Of a stretch of 43,757 nucleotides of DNA, positions 15,949-23,981 are shown piece after piece. The notes below the pieces were generated by a model that saw only the letters and a list, made by a program, of their open reading frames with translations, was not told the origin of the DNA and made no database searches. The translations under genes and the position numbers were made by a program. This DNA comes from a virus: the IMG/VR virus record IMGVR_UViG_3300035698_013396, positions 1-43,757 of that record; one strand, written 5' to 3'. Positions within the stretch are counted from its first letter, which is position 1; each line of letters starts with the position of its first letter.

Positions 15949-17873
15949 GTGTAACTCCTGATAACCGACCGTATCTTTCCGTTATTGTAAATGTCGTCGG
16001 CAATAGCATTCGACAACGCTTTTCTGTTTCGCCATACATCCTGCGCGTCCCATGCCCGAATAACCTGATTGATATTTATCGTCACTCCGCCTGCGCCTGC
16101 CTGTTCGCCTCTGTTAAGGCTCCTTAGATTATCCGGTCCGCCTAAAGCCCTCACACCTTGTCTTGACAATATTCCTTCTCCGGTCTGAGCAATGATCGGC
16201 ACCTCATCCGGAGAAAGCCCGCCATGCGCCCTTATAAGTCCGCCTTGATGCTTTCTAACCATTCCGCCATGATGAAACAAAGCTCCAACATCCACCCCGA
16301 ATATCTTGCCACCGGGCCCGGCCATAGCCGTAAAGAGTTTAATCAAAAGTAATTTCGCTAATATATTTGATATCATCTGCAATACCGCTCTTCCGAAATC
16401 AGCAAATATCTCCTTTAAATTCCTCAACTCACCTGTAAACGCCTTGAAGAAAAACTGGGAAAAGGCATTCTGCATATTACGTGCGGACTGCTTGGCAAAC
16501 TCTTCCATGGCATTAAACTGCTTTTTTAGATTGCCTAAGCCTTTGCCCGGTTTGCTTAGTTCTTCCATAAATTTTGCATATTTATCTTTAATCGAATCAA
16601 ATACGCTTATTATTTCTTTTGCGGACTCCTTGGTTTTGGCAGTATTTTCTTTCAAAGCGTCTGCTGCTTTCTTCATGGCTATCCTGTAGCTCTCATCAAA
16701 TGTTTTGGCGAAATCAATAAGATTGGAGGCAATTTCAGTAAAAGCCTTTTTATGCGGGCCTGGCAACTGCGATATCTTTAATGCCCATCGGGCAAGTGTC
16801 GTGATGATGGATTTTATTCCTTCATTAACCCCTGCGACAAACGACCAAAATAACGCTTTAATCACATTCCATTTTTTAAAAGCGATCCATATTGCTATTA
16901 TGCCAGCGGCAACACCAATCAATATTGGGGCAATGGGTGCCAAAGCCACCCATAATCCTGCAAACGCTCCCGACATAACACCCATGCCTGTGGAAACAGC
17001 GGGGATGGCAAGCCCCACCACTCCTAAAATAGCCGCCAAAGACGTAAGCGCAACGACTGTAAACAGTATACTTTTAACAAGTAGGGGATGTTCTTTTGCC
17101 GCATTTTTCAGCCAATTGGCAAAAAGAGCCAGGGCAAAGGCAATCTTGCTCACAGGCGGAAGCAACACTGACCCGACAACGATTCCAAGCTCCTCTGCAG
17201 ATGATTTAAGTCTTCGCAATAGGTTCGTCAATGAATCGGCTGTTCTCAGCATATCCCCCTGCGATGTCTCTGTCTGTTCCAATATAACCCTAAACCTCGC
17301 CCAAATCTTCTGCTGCTCTGTCATGACTTCGCCCTGCTTCATCATTCCACTTGTCAGGGCCCATGTCTTTATCGTATTCTCATTGACAAGAATACCCAAG
17401 CGTTTCAATGGCTCGATCTCTCCTGATATACCCGACTGCAGTTTCGTAAAAGCTTCTTCAGGTCTTAAATTATAAAACGATGCCATATCATAACTCAGTT
17501 GCGTTAACGACTTCGACATCTCATAAGCCATCTCTTCTGAGAGCTTCATGGATTTCAACATAACATTAAAGGTACTGACCACTTTTCGTATTTCAAAAGA
17601 GTTTAACCCAAGAGTTTTAGAGAGTTCATCACTCCACTCACGCGCTATCTCTGCCATATTTGCCATAGACTCCTTAAATAAGTTTTCAGACTCCTGGGCA
17701 TCCATGGCCAATTTGGTAAGCGCGGCACTGATAGCGGCAATAGCTGCTGTTGCTATAATTCCGTATCTCTTCCATGCGCTCCCAAAGCGCACAAGGCTTC
17801 CACTCACACCTTTGAGTTTTTTGCTGGCTTCGTCTCTCAGCTTCAAAATAATAGATAATTGTTTATTGGTCAT
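15945..17873 (-). CDS. Tape measure protein
   Basis: A 642-aa protein. It starts with a short coiled region and a hydrophobic helix (GIIATAAIAAISAALTKLAM). The region near residues 60-200 is typical of tail tape measures (FNVMLKSMKLSEEMAYEMSK, RPEEAFTKLQSG). Long hydrophobic segments follow at about 265-345, then a helical rod and a glycine-rich C-terminus (HHGGMVRKHQGGLIRAHGG). If the usual relation of about 0.15 nm per residue holds, the tail would be near 95 nm. Its ATG overlaps the stop of the frameshift ORF by 4 bp. It determines tail length and is ejected at infection. Confidence 0.93.
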   Translation of the reverse strand: MTNKQLSIILKLRDEASKKLKGVSGSLVRFGSAWKRYGIIATAAIAAISAALTKLAMDAQESENLFKESMANMAEIAREWSDELSKTLGLNSFEIRKVVSTFNVMLKSMKLSEEMAYEMSKSLTQLSYDMASFYNLRPEEAFTKLQSGISGEIEPLKRLGILVNENTIKTWALTSGMMKQGEVMTEQQKIWARFRVILEQTETSQGDMLRTADSLTNLLRRLKSSAEELGIVVGSVLLPPVSKIAFALALFANWLKNAAKEHPLLVKSILFTVVALTSLAAILGVVGLAIPAVSTGMGVMSGAFAGLWVALAPIAPILIGVAAGIIAIWIAFKKWNVIKALFWSFVAGVNEGIKSIITTLARWALKISQLPGPHKKAFTEIASNLIDFAKTFDESYRIAMKKAADALKENTAKTKESAKEIISVFDSIKDKYAKFMEELSKPGKGLGNLKKQFNAMEEFAKQSARNMQNAFSQFFFKAFTGELRNLKEIFADFGRAVLQMISNILAKLLLIKLFTAMAGPGGKIFGVDVGALFHHGGMVRKHQGGLIRAHGGLSPDEVPIIAQTGEGILSRQGVRALGGPDNLRSLNRGEQAGAGGVTININQVIRAWDAQDVWRNRKALSNAIADDIYNNGKIRSVIRSYT

Positions 17874-18193
17874 CGCTTGAATAAATTCCTTTTCCGTTCT
17901 CTTTCCAGTTCGATTGCCTGTAACTCTTTCTCAATTGCATCGAATGCGTCTAACATTTTGGCTGACTGATTTATCCATCCCCCAGAGTTTGGTAAATACC
18001 CCTGCCTATAAAAATTAAATGCCCTTAGAAAATTCGCACTTTGCCGTGTGACGATTCTAAAAGGGCATCCTTTATACTGCTCGCCGTTTAGCTCCCAAAT
18101 CTCTTGTCCCGGTATCTCAAACTCGCATTGAATCTTCTTCCCCGATAAACAGCTCCGGCAGTTCATTGTAAGTGAGCCCAGATGAACCGCCAC
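17870..18193 (-). CDS. Tail assembly chaperone, frameshift extension (gpT-like)
   Basis: The reading frame, 107 codons from the GTG at 18193, has no good ribosome site of its own. It is in the -1 frame relative to the upstream chaperone gene, which ends in A AAA AAC TAA. It is therefore most likely translated as the C-terminal extension of a roughly 250-aa fusion. Conserved cysteines (NCRSC, GCPF) and an NFYRQGYLPNSGG segment are typical of chaperone extensions that bind the tape measure. An internal ATG at 18166 is an alternative independent start but also lacks a clear site. Confidence 0.8.
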   Translation of the reverse strand: MAVHLGSLTMNCRSCLSGKKIQCEFEIPGQEIWELNGEQYKGCPFRIVTRQSANFLRAFNFYRQGYLPNSGGWINQSAKMLDAFDAIEKELQAIELERERKRNLFKR

Positions 18194-18195
18194 TA

Positions 18196-18621
18196 TTAGT
18201 TTTTTCTTTCATTCTCCGAAAGCTTGGACTCATCCAATATTACCTCCGAAAGCTCCTGCCTAAGCTCGCTCGGAAACATCGCAATAATCCTATCCGGCAC
18301 GCAATCCCTCATCTTACCGGCATAGCGAATAGTTTCACACTTAAGCTCGATTGCTTTCTTGGTCTGAGGATCCAAGAAGTTCTCCAATCCTTTAAGCCCA
18401 AATTTAATGGCTGTGATCTGCCTCTTATTCCAGCTAAGCTTTACCTTTGCCTTATCATTGGGATTCGTAGAACTCATCTCATAGCTAGATGAGTCATCGT
18501 CAATCTCTGCCCTTAACGCTGGATCCAGAAACCCGATATGAAAAACCGTAGGACTATCTTTGTCTGGATCAAGCTTCGATACATATTTTCTGGTAGCAGT
18601 TACATCAATGCCTATTAACAT
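18196..18621 (-). CDS. Tail assembly chaperone (gpG-like)
   Basis: A 141-aa protein from ATG 18621, preceded by AAGGAGGTG. The N-terminus is beta (MLIGIDVTATRKYVSK) and the C-terminus is helical (RIIAMFPSELRQELSEVILD). Its position between tail tube and tape measure, and the slippery heptamer at its stop, identify it as the shorter of the two tail chaperones. It coats the tape measure during tail assembly and is absent from virions in lambda. I recognise the role by context more than by sequence. Confidence 0.82.
   Translation of the reverse strand: MLIGIDVTATRKYVSKLDPDKDSPTVFHIGFLDPALRAEIDDDSSSYEMSSTNPNDKAKVKLSWNKRQITAIKFGLKGLENFLDPQTKKAIELKCETIRYAGKMRDCVPDRIIAMFPSELRQELSEVILDESKLSENERKN
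18199..18205 (-). promoter_or_regulatory. Programmed -1 ribosomal frameshift site (A_AAA_AAC)
   Basis: On the minus strand the last two sense codons of the upstream chaperone gene are AAA AAC, preceded by A, giving the canonical heptamer in the correct phase, and the next codon is the TAA stop. A -1 slip continues as CTA ATA GTG GCG into the downstream frame. The gene order (tail tube, G, T, tape measure) is where lambda and many siphoviruses use such a site. A downstream stimulatory structure was not resolved by eye. Confidence 0.85.
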
Positions 18622-18650
18622 AAAACACCTCCTTAGTTTGATACGCTCTT

Positions 18651-19802
18651 TTACAGAAGTAAAATAGCCAGCTCATCGTCTCCCGGCTCCATCGAACCAG
18701 TTATGTCGAACGCCGTCTGAGCAAGCTGTATGCCGTCCCGATCCGCATCATCTACTTTGTTATAGATAATGCTCGGGGTATAAACCCTGATCTTATTGCC
18801 TTCTACAGAGCCATAGGCCATGTCAAGGACCATAGGCGTATTGCTGAACCACTTGTCATAAAAATCATGTGTTGCCACCAGCACCATTTCAGGATTAAAC
18901 GATCCTTGCGTATCACGCTCGGTGATCATAAAGGATAAAATACCTTTTGCATCGTCAATCTTATCTTTTGGAGCCAGTGTGTTAGCGACATCGATATCCA
19001 GCTCTCCAAGATTCAGAGAAACCTCATCACATGACATCACTGCATTCAAGAGAACCGGCGGAACCACATCGTCGTAAGTAATCCCCGTAAGCAACGCTAA
19101 GTCTGACACCCCCGCTTCAACTCCCCTGAAGCTAAAATCCACTGTTGCCGGTTCGCCTATCCTGAAATTAAACTTAGCTGTTCCGCGGCATCCTTTAAGA
19201 AGCTTCCTTATGCCGTCTTCATACAATCCCATGGTCAACGAAGGAACAGAACTCGAGATAGGCTTTATTTCATACCCGGCATCGGAAGGATCTGAACCTG
19301 CCGTTGCGCTTGCTCCGGAAGTACCACCTGTTATTGTGTCAGCATCCGCAAACGTGCCTGTCAAGGTAACGAAATAGAGCGTAGTAGTGCCGTCTGCGGT
19401 TTCTATCACTACCCGGCCGGTTGCACCACTTGGCGCACCGGTTATCGTTTCACCATGCTGGAACGGACCTGCGGTGACAGCGCCTATGGTAATCTTCTCG
19501 AGAACATTAATCTCAAAGCCGCATGCCTTAATCAGCTTCGCCCATTCCGGCTCTGTTGTTAATGAACCCGAACCTTTCAACTCGATACTGAAATCAAGGC
19601 CTGCCGAACGCTTACCGGTTAGCTTGCCCATCTTGGTAAGCGAGGAGCGCACAGGATTCCTTTGATACATCTGCGGGTCATAATTCGCCTTAGGCGTGAA
19701 ATTAACCAACAGCCCTGCATCTGCGGCCGCCAAAGCTTCGGCTGTGCCTTCAACACTCTCAATCTTAGCCGCTAACTGCCTTTTACGTATTAGCATTGAC
19801 AT
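18651..19802 (-). CDS. Major tail tube protein with inserted repeat domain
   Basis: A 383-aa protein from ATG 19802 with a GGAGGG site. The N-terminal region (IRKRQLAAKIESVEGTAEAL) and the C-terminal part match phage tail tube proteins. Between about residues 100 and 175 there is an inserted module with two similar halves (PFQHGETITGAPSGATGRVV and FADADTITGGTSGASATAGS). Such Gly/Thr-rich units are common surface add-ons on phage structural proteins and probably project from the tube. Length is above the usual 250-300 aa because of this insertion. Confidence 0.88.
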   Translation of the reverse strand: MSMLIRKRQLAAKIESVEGTAEALAAADAGLLVNFTPKANYDPQMYQRNPVRSSLTKMGKLTGKRSAGLDFSIELKGSGSLTTEPEWAKLIKACGFEINVLEKITIGAVTAGPFQHGETITGAPSGATGRVVIETADGTTTLYFVTLTGTFADADTITGGTSGASATAGSDPSDAGYEIKPISSSVPSLTMGLYEDGIRKLLKGCRGTAKFNFRIGEPATVDFSFRGVEAGVSDLALLTGITYDDVVPPVLLNAVMSCDEVSLNLGELDIDVANTLAPKDKIDDAKGILSFMITERDTQGSFNPEMVLVATHDFYDKWFSNTPMVLDMAYGSVEGNKIRVYTPSIIYNKVDDADRDGIQLAQTAFDITGSMEPGDDELAILLL

Positions 19803-19817
19803 AATTCATCCCTCCTT

Positions 19818-20285
19818 TTAATTCTTTGCGGTTGGGTCGGACCTTAAGTGGCGATACCTTATACCCAACTCCATTATTATCCCTGCATAAGGCTGGCCTT
19901 CCGTAGTTTCAAACGGAGTCGTTCCTAAAACGTCCGTATCTATTGCCTCAGCCCCACGAGTATGGTCTTCTAAAATCGCTTTTTTCATATCGCCCTGTAA
20001 TCTATTTAAATAGGTGTCTGTGACTACAGCATCACCTTCGTCATTTACGAAAAATACATCGAGATAAACAATCAAATAGCATTCCTCAAAAGGATTGGGC
20101 GATCCTTTTTCTTCTTCATCACCTGGGCTTATTACAACAGCAGGGAGATCGACCAATCTATTGCCATGCATTGACCATCTCTGGACAGTGTCGGCAGTAA
20201 AATCAAAATTATACCCGTTGGCGATCGTTATGCCCTCAAGCGTCGTTTTGATGTTGGCCATTATTCTTTCTCTTACCGTTTCCAT
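19818..20285 (-). CDS. Tail terminator/completion protein (gpU-like)
   Basis: A 155-aa protein with a helical start (METVRERIMANIKTTLEGIT) followed by alternating strands (DLPAVVISPGDEE, EECYLIVYLDVFFV) and ending in a strand typical of tail terminators (AGIIMELGIRYRH). It lies between the tail tube and the gpZ-like gene, the usual place for the protein that caps the growing tail and joins it to the head. Assignment rests on fold pattern and order. Confidence 0.75.
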   Translation of the reverse strand: METVRERIMANIKTTLEGITIANGYNFDFTADTVQRWSMHGNRLVDLPAVVISPGDEEEKGSPNPFEECYLIVYLDVFFVNDEGDAVVTDTYLNRLQGDMKKAILEDHTRGAEAIDTDVLGTTPFETTEGQPYAGIIMELGIRYRHLRSDPTAKN

Positions 20286-20287
20286 GA

Positions 20288-20893
20288 TTAAATTTTCCTT
20301 AAAGCGTTTTCTATTTTCTTATTAAGAATCTCAATCCTGTAATTTGCCAAACTATCCCATACTCTATAAAATCCCAACCGCGGCTTTAACCTTACCGATC
20401 TCTTTAAGACATACAAAGGCAATATCTTTTGCGCCCGTTTTTTCACTCTCACAAGAAAAGTCTGTCCTTTAAATCTCATCGGCTCCACGTTTTTTAACTG
20501 ACGAGGCTTTTTATACTTTCCCCGTAACTTTCCTTTTGCAGTAAACATCTGACTTCTTGCAGATAGAGGAACCGCCATCCTTCCCCCGCTTGGATCCGTA
20601 ACGATTCCGCCTGTTTCATGGAGCTTGGCAATCTTCGAATCCGAATAAATCTGCATGCCCATGCCTTCTATGGTGGGGGATACAAGAGATACTCTTTTGA
20701 ATGTGCCGAAAAGCCCATGGCCTGACGCTCCGCGTACTCCAGGCGGTCCCTGAAGCCTCTGTTGCCTGAATCTCTTTAAGAATCCTTTACTGATGCGATC
20801 CATGCCGTCGCCAAGCTCAAACTTCAGTACTCTCGGCGCAATCTTTATTGCCTTATCCAGCGCCCTCATATCGATTTCCGTCATCAATCTCAT
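20288..20893 (-). CDS. Minor tail/head-tail joining protein (gpZ-like)
   Basis: A 201-aa basic protein. The helical N-terminus (ALDKAIKIAPRVLKFELGDG), the KLHETGGIVT motif and the GGRMAVPLSAR stretch are features of the gpZ/HK97 gp10-type tail completion group. It starts 3 bp after the stop of the connector gene. Its place between head-tail joiner and tail terminator supports a neck role. Confidence 0.75.
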   Translation of the reverse strand: MRLMTEIDMRALDKAIKIAPRVLKFELGDGMDRISKGFLKRFRQQRLQGPPGVRGASGHGLFGTFKRVSLVSPTIEGMGMQIYSDSKIAKLHETGGIVTDPSGGRMAVPLSARSQMFTAKGKLRGKYKKPRQLKNVEPMRFKGQTFLVRVKKRAQKILPLYVLKRSVRLKPRLGFYRVWDSLANYRIEILNKKIENALRKI

Positions 20894-20896
20894 AGC

Positions 20897-21241
20897 TCAC
20901 CATCCCACGAGTAAATGCCATGCGCCTTCGTCTTTATGCAAAACCTCGATGATGCGCGCCTCACGGCTCGTTCCTTCAACGTCGTTCAAGGTTATGCGAT
21001 CGTCTTTTTTATCCACGGATGTAACACCTTCTGTCGCATCGTTAGCAATATAAATCTCCACCTGATTCTGCAAACCTCTGCCTTGATCTTCGCTCCCTGG
21101 CTCAAGCCTGCCGCGCACCACAATAGCGTCAATATCTTTCGCCGACTGACCTTCGGGCGTATAGGTAATCACCTCTGCGAATTCAGCAGTATTTAAAAAG
21201 CAATCGATTACATCAAGAGGAAACTGATCTTTAAGGCTCAT
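20897..21241 (-). CDS. Head-tail joining protein (FII-like)
   Basis: A 114-aa beta-rich protein (AIVVRGRLEPGSEDQG, NQVEIYIAND, DRITLNDVEGTSREARIIEV) with the pattern of small beta-barrel joiners that form the head-tail interface. It follows the capsid region and precedes the gpZ-like gene, as in lambda gene order (E, FI, FII, Z). A terminator-like hairpin lies just upstream at 21252-21289. Confidence 0.72.
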   Translation of the reverse strand: MSLKDQFPLDVIDCFLNTAEFAEVITYTPEGQSAKDIDAIVVRGRLEPGSEDQGRGLQNQVEIYIANDATEGVTSVDKKDDRITLNDVEGTSREARIIEVLHKDEGAWHLLVGW

Positions 21242-21251
21242 GGATTATTCC

Positions 21252-21289
21252 TTTAAAAAGCAGGGAGGCCCCTTACTCAAGGAGCCTCC
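21252..21289 (-). terminator. Intra-operon terminator-like hairpin after the capsid genes
   Basis: GGAGGC-C-CCTT at 21264-21274 pairs with AAGG-A-GCCTCC at 21279-21289, giving 10 pairs with one mismatch and a 4-base loop. On the minus strand it is followed, after CTGC, by TTTTT. It straddles the stop codon of the 63-aa gene. Probably it attenuates transcription so that capsid mRNA exceeds connector and tail mRNA. Confidence 0.6.
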
Positions 21290-21468
21290 TTACTATCGTT
21301 CTTGGATTTTACAACCTTAACCTGACCGAGGCGGATAGACTCTCCCACATCATCGACGGTCATCTTTTCCGGACATACTCCCTCTAAGAGAACATACCCG
21401 GGATTTCTGACTATCCCGCCAATGTCTTTCTGCTCAGTCAAGACTATACGAATAGACTCATTTCCCAT
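21277..21468 (-). CDS. Small unknown head-region protein
   Basis: A 63-aa protein from ATG 21468, preceded by AAGGAG. Strand-rich start (SIRIVLTEQKDIGG) and basic tail. It lies 45 bp downstream of the major capsid gene, where lambda-like phages keep FI or small connector proteins, but I recognise no motif. Confidence 0.65.
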   Translation of the reverse strand: MGNESIRIVLTEQKDIGGIVRNPGYVLLEGVCPEKMTVDDVGESIRLGQVKVVKSKNDSKEAP

Positions 21469-21513
21469 AACCGCTCCTTCTTTTTAACCAAGAATTAAAA
21501 GTCAAAAGACCGA

Positions 21514-22476
21514 TTATGCGTCTACCTTCAGCAAATGAGCAAAGTACTTGTCAATAACTTTCTCATCGACATTCTGACGCACCCGGAAGATATCGCTACG
21601 ATGCTTTTCGTCTCGATATGACTCAACCGTGGCATTGTCAGGTGAATCAGCCACCCACAAGAAGGTCCTGCCCACACTGGGCAGAATCAAATTCTGACCG
21701 TCTTCGGCAACTACCCCGACCATGGCATAATCATCGTTCCAGATGTCGGCGCTTACGAAAGTCTGTCCTTCTTTGGAGCTGTTGTAAATTGCCTTCCCGA
21801 CAATTATCTTCTTCAATCCCAAGATGTCAGCCAGGGCATTAAGGATCTCTGCTTCCGTCAAACGAGCAACGTACTTGATCGAATCCTTAATCCCGGTATT
21901 ATCCATCAACCGGTCGATGTTTGCCTTATTGCAGATAAGCGCACTGGGATCGATTCCGCAGTTTGCCCGCACTTTTTCCCTTGCCGCACGAATCTGGCCG
22001 ATAACATCAGTTGCAATGTCATCCCAAGGATTCGCAGAGTGATCCGTATAAAGATCCGCCCCTGTCCAAGTTGTCGTATTGAAAAGAAGCTCTGCAACCC
22101 TTCGCTCCTGCGCCTGCATTAACCGGCGAGCCGTAATCTGCGATGTTATAAGCTCTGCATCGAAGTCAGACGCATACATTTCTCTTTCACCGTCATCCAA
22201 GGCTCCCTCAAGACCGTGCTCTTCGCACTTATAAGAAAGATCCTTTGCCTCGAACCCATCACGGTTGTATGCACTACGCGGCGCACGCTTGGTATCAGCG
22301 TCCCGTGTTATGCTTGCCCTGGTGATAGCCGAGAAAGAGGACTCTTTCTTTTTGGTTTTGAAGATAGGCAAACAAAACGAACCGATAAACTCTTTCGCCT
22401 GTTCAACATACTCCATAACCGCCACGCCTAACTCAAGGCGCGGTTTTGCATGAGTTCCTGAATATTCTACGCCCAT
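21514..22476 (-). CDS. Major capsid protein
   Basis: A 320-aa protein from ATG 22476 with a GGAGG site. Typical capsid features include a central DPSALICNKANIDRLMDNTG helix region, the QTFVSADIWNDDYAMVGVV strand set, and a C-terminal VESYRDEKHRSDIFRVRQNV segment common in HK97-fold capsids of this phage group. The N-terminus is not obviously a long delta domain; a separate scaffold is encoded upstream. Flanked by decoration protein and small head protein genes. Confidence 0.9.
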   Translation of the reverse strand: MGVEYSGTHAKPRLELGVAVMEYVEQAKEFIGSFCLPIFKTKKKESSFSAITRASITRDADTKRAPRSAYNRDGFEAKDLSYKCEEHGLEGALDDGEREMYASDFDAELITSQITARRLMQAQERRVAELLFNTTTWTGADLYTDHSANPWDDIATDVIGQIRAAREKVRANCGIDPSALICNKANIDRLMDNTGIKDSIKYVARLTEAEILNALADILGLKKIIVGKAIYNSSKEGQTFVSADIWNDDYAMVGVVAEDGQNLILPSVGRTFLWVADSPDNATVESYRDEKHRSDIFRVRQNVDEKVIDKYFAHLLKVDA

Positions 22477-22533
22477 TTTAGTTCCTCCTTTTTTTCAAAC
22501 ACAATTTTTAAACTCTCTTTTAACATCCCGTTC

Positions 22534-22902
22534 TTAAGAACTCATAATCGCTTCTATGATGTCCCCATCTGCTGTCGTAGCCTCAAGCGCAGTGCCTCTA
22601 ATCGTTCCTGCACCCGGATCCGTATCCTGAACCTTACCGTCGGCCCCAGCGTAAATAGGAGCTCCGGCCGCCATTGCCTCATTGGCGGTAACCTTGAAGG
22701 TTCTGCCGGTAGTAACCAATGCAAGGGTTACCATATCTCCGATGGCCTCGGCTTTCTTCTGGGTAATTCCGATACAAGCCTCATCCGAATCGGCATACTC
22801 AACCTGAGTACCGCTTCCAGCGCTCAGCTTTACCCGGCGATAAGCCTCTAATACTTCTCCCGCCGTAAAGGTCTTTAAACCATTTTCTGTTTGCTGTGAC
22901 AT
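22534..22902 (-). CDS. Capsid decoration protein (DUF2190/gpD-like)
   Basis: A 122-aa Ala/Gly/Thr-rich beta protein (VTLALVTTGRTFKVTANEAM, GAPIYAGADGKVQD) with the pattern of DUF2190-type decoration proteins that stabilise the expanded head. Strong GGAGG site. Located between the protease-scaffold gene and the capsid gene, as gpD is in lambda. Confidence 0.85.
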   Translation of the reverse strand: MSQQTENGLKTFTAGEVLEAYRRVKLSAGSGTQVEYADSDEACIGITQKKAEAIGDMVTLALVTTGRTFKVTANEAMAAGAPIYAGADGKVQDTDPGAGTIRGTALEATTADGDIIEAIMSS

Positions 22903-22934
22903 TTTTATTCCTCCTTTTTTGAAAGTAACTTCCG

Positions 22935-23354
22935 TTATTTCTTTACTGTTTTCTCTGCCGTCGCCTTTAAGGCCTCGGTCATGCTTCCGCCATGCTCTGC
23001 CTGATAGGCCTTTGCCTTGTCAAGATGGTTCTTAGCACCTTTTTCAGGATCGTCAGCATTAGGCCCAAGGTTGGAAGGCGCATTTTTCTCCAGCTCTGCA
23101 AGCCTCTTGTCCTTGAACTTGCCGACTGTAACCTCAACGCTGTCGCCTTTTTCTATCGCCTCATTGGCAACATCTCCCATCCCTTCGAAGCCCTTAGCCT
23201 CTTTCAAGATAGAGAGGACCCTTTCGCGCTCCTGCTTTACTCCTGCATCCAGGCTCTCTTTAGCTCCGGATTCCTTACCTTCTTTCAAAAGGACTTCGGC
23301 TAAATCAGACCTCTCGGTCTTTAGCATCTCCAGTGTTAAATCAGTAAGCTCCAT
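22935..23354 (-). CDS. Nested in-frame scaffolding protein (Nu3-like)
   Basis: Inside the protease gene, the ATG at 23354 is preceded by AAAAAGGAGG with 8 bases of spacing, one of the best ribosome sites in the window and not needed for the long protein. It would yield a 139-aa protein beginning MELTDLTLEMLKTERSDLAE, helical with a basic end, identical to the C-terminal part of the protease fusion. Lambda makes gpNu3 from gene C in the same way (known). Production of the short form here is inferred from the site. Confidence 0.75.
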   Translation of the reverse strand: MELTDLTLEMLKTERSDLAEVLLKEGKESGAKESLDAGVKQERERVLSILKEAKGFEGMGDVANEAIEKGDSVEVTVGKFKDKRLAELEKNAPSNLGPNADDPEKGAKNHLDKAKAYQAEHGGSMTEALKATAEKTVKK

Positions 23355-23963
23355 GTTATCCACCTCCTTTTTGTTTTCTATGATCTCGACATCCAAATCT
23401 ATGTTATCGCTCTTATCTTTAAGAGCGCTTGCTGAGGTATTCTCATCAGCCCCCAAAGCACAAAAAGAAACCTCTCTCAATATCGATTTTCTGAATATTG
23501 TTCCAGGCCCCTTAATCTTCCTGCCGTTAACTTCGGCTGTTTCCCCATCCTTTACTCTCTCGATTGCAAGAGGAGGGATGTAAATAGAAGCTTGCCAGGG
23601 GAAGCCTTCATCAGCGAGTTCCAGAGCCTGTATGCCGTCTTCTGTTTTTCCCGAGAAGATACCCTCAGCAACAATACCTCTTTTTTCATCTATGTTAATG
23701 CCTTCTGTCCAGCCAACGATGCGATTGGAATTGTGTTCCCTTAATGCTGGCTTTTTCTTCCGGCCGATTGAAACCCCGGATAAATCTATTGCCAGATTCC
23801 CCCAGAGCCAGTGGTTAAGCATAATCTTTCCGCTATGAGCAACCATGCTGAATTTCCGCTTCTTTGTTTTTTCTCCTTCCTGCGATGCTAGAATCTCAAC
23901 AGGCACATCTTCTTCCTTGAACTTCAAAGCCGCTTTCGGTATCTTTTCGGTTTTATATGGCAT
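22935..23963 (-). CDS. Prohead protease fused to scaffold domain
   Basis: A 342-aa protein. The first 190 residues have prohead serine protease features: His in REHNSNRIVGW and a region near the catalytic serine at KSILREVSFCALGADENTSA. After an acidic linker, the C-terminal 139 residues are helical and charged, like a scaffolding protein. That part has its own internal start at 23354. This mirrors the lambda C/Nu3 arrangement. It processes and organises the capsid shell during assembly. Confidence 0.86.
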   Translation of the reverse strand: MPYKTEKIPKAALKFKEEDVPVEILASQEGEKTKKRKFSMVAHSGKIMLNHWLWGNLAIDLSGVSIGRKKKPALREHNSNRIVGWTEGINIDEKRGIVAEGIFSGKTEDGIQALELADEGFPWQASIYIPPLAIERVKDGETAEVNGRKIKGPGTIFRKSILREVSFCALGADENTSASALKDKSDNIDLDVEIIENKKEVDNMELTDLTLEMLKTERSDLAEVLLKEGKESGAKESLDAGVKQERERVLSILKEAKGFEGMGDVANEAIEKGDSVEVTVGKFKDKRLAELEKNAPSNLGPNADDPEKGAKNHLDKAKAYQAEHGGSMTEALKATAEKTVKK

Positions 23964-23981
23964 GTTTATCCCCCTTTTTAT

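Noticed and set aside
16306-17475. Plus-strand frames of 127 and 256 codons opposite the tape measure gene
   Set aside because: They mirror a low-complexity hydrophobic coding region and show no recognisable domain; shadows.
22530-22541. Perfect palindrome GTTCTTAAGAAC at the decoration gene stop
   Set aside because: Isolated, partly coding, no second copy or promoter nearby; likely chance.
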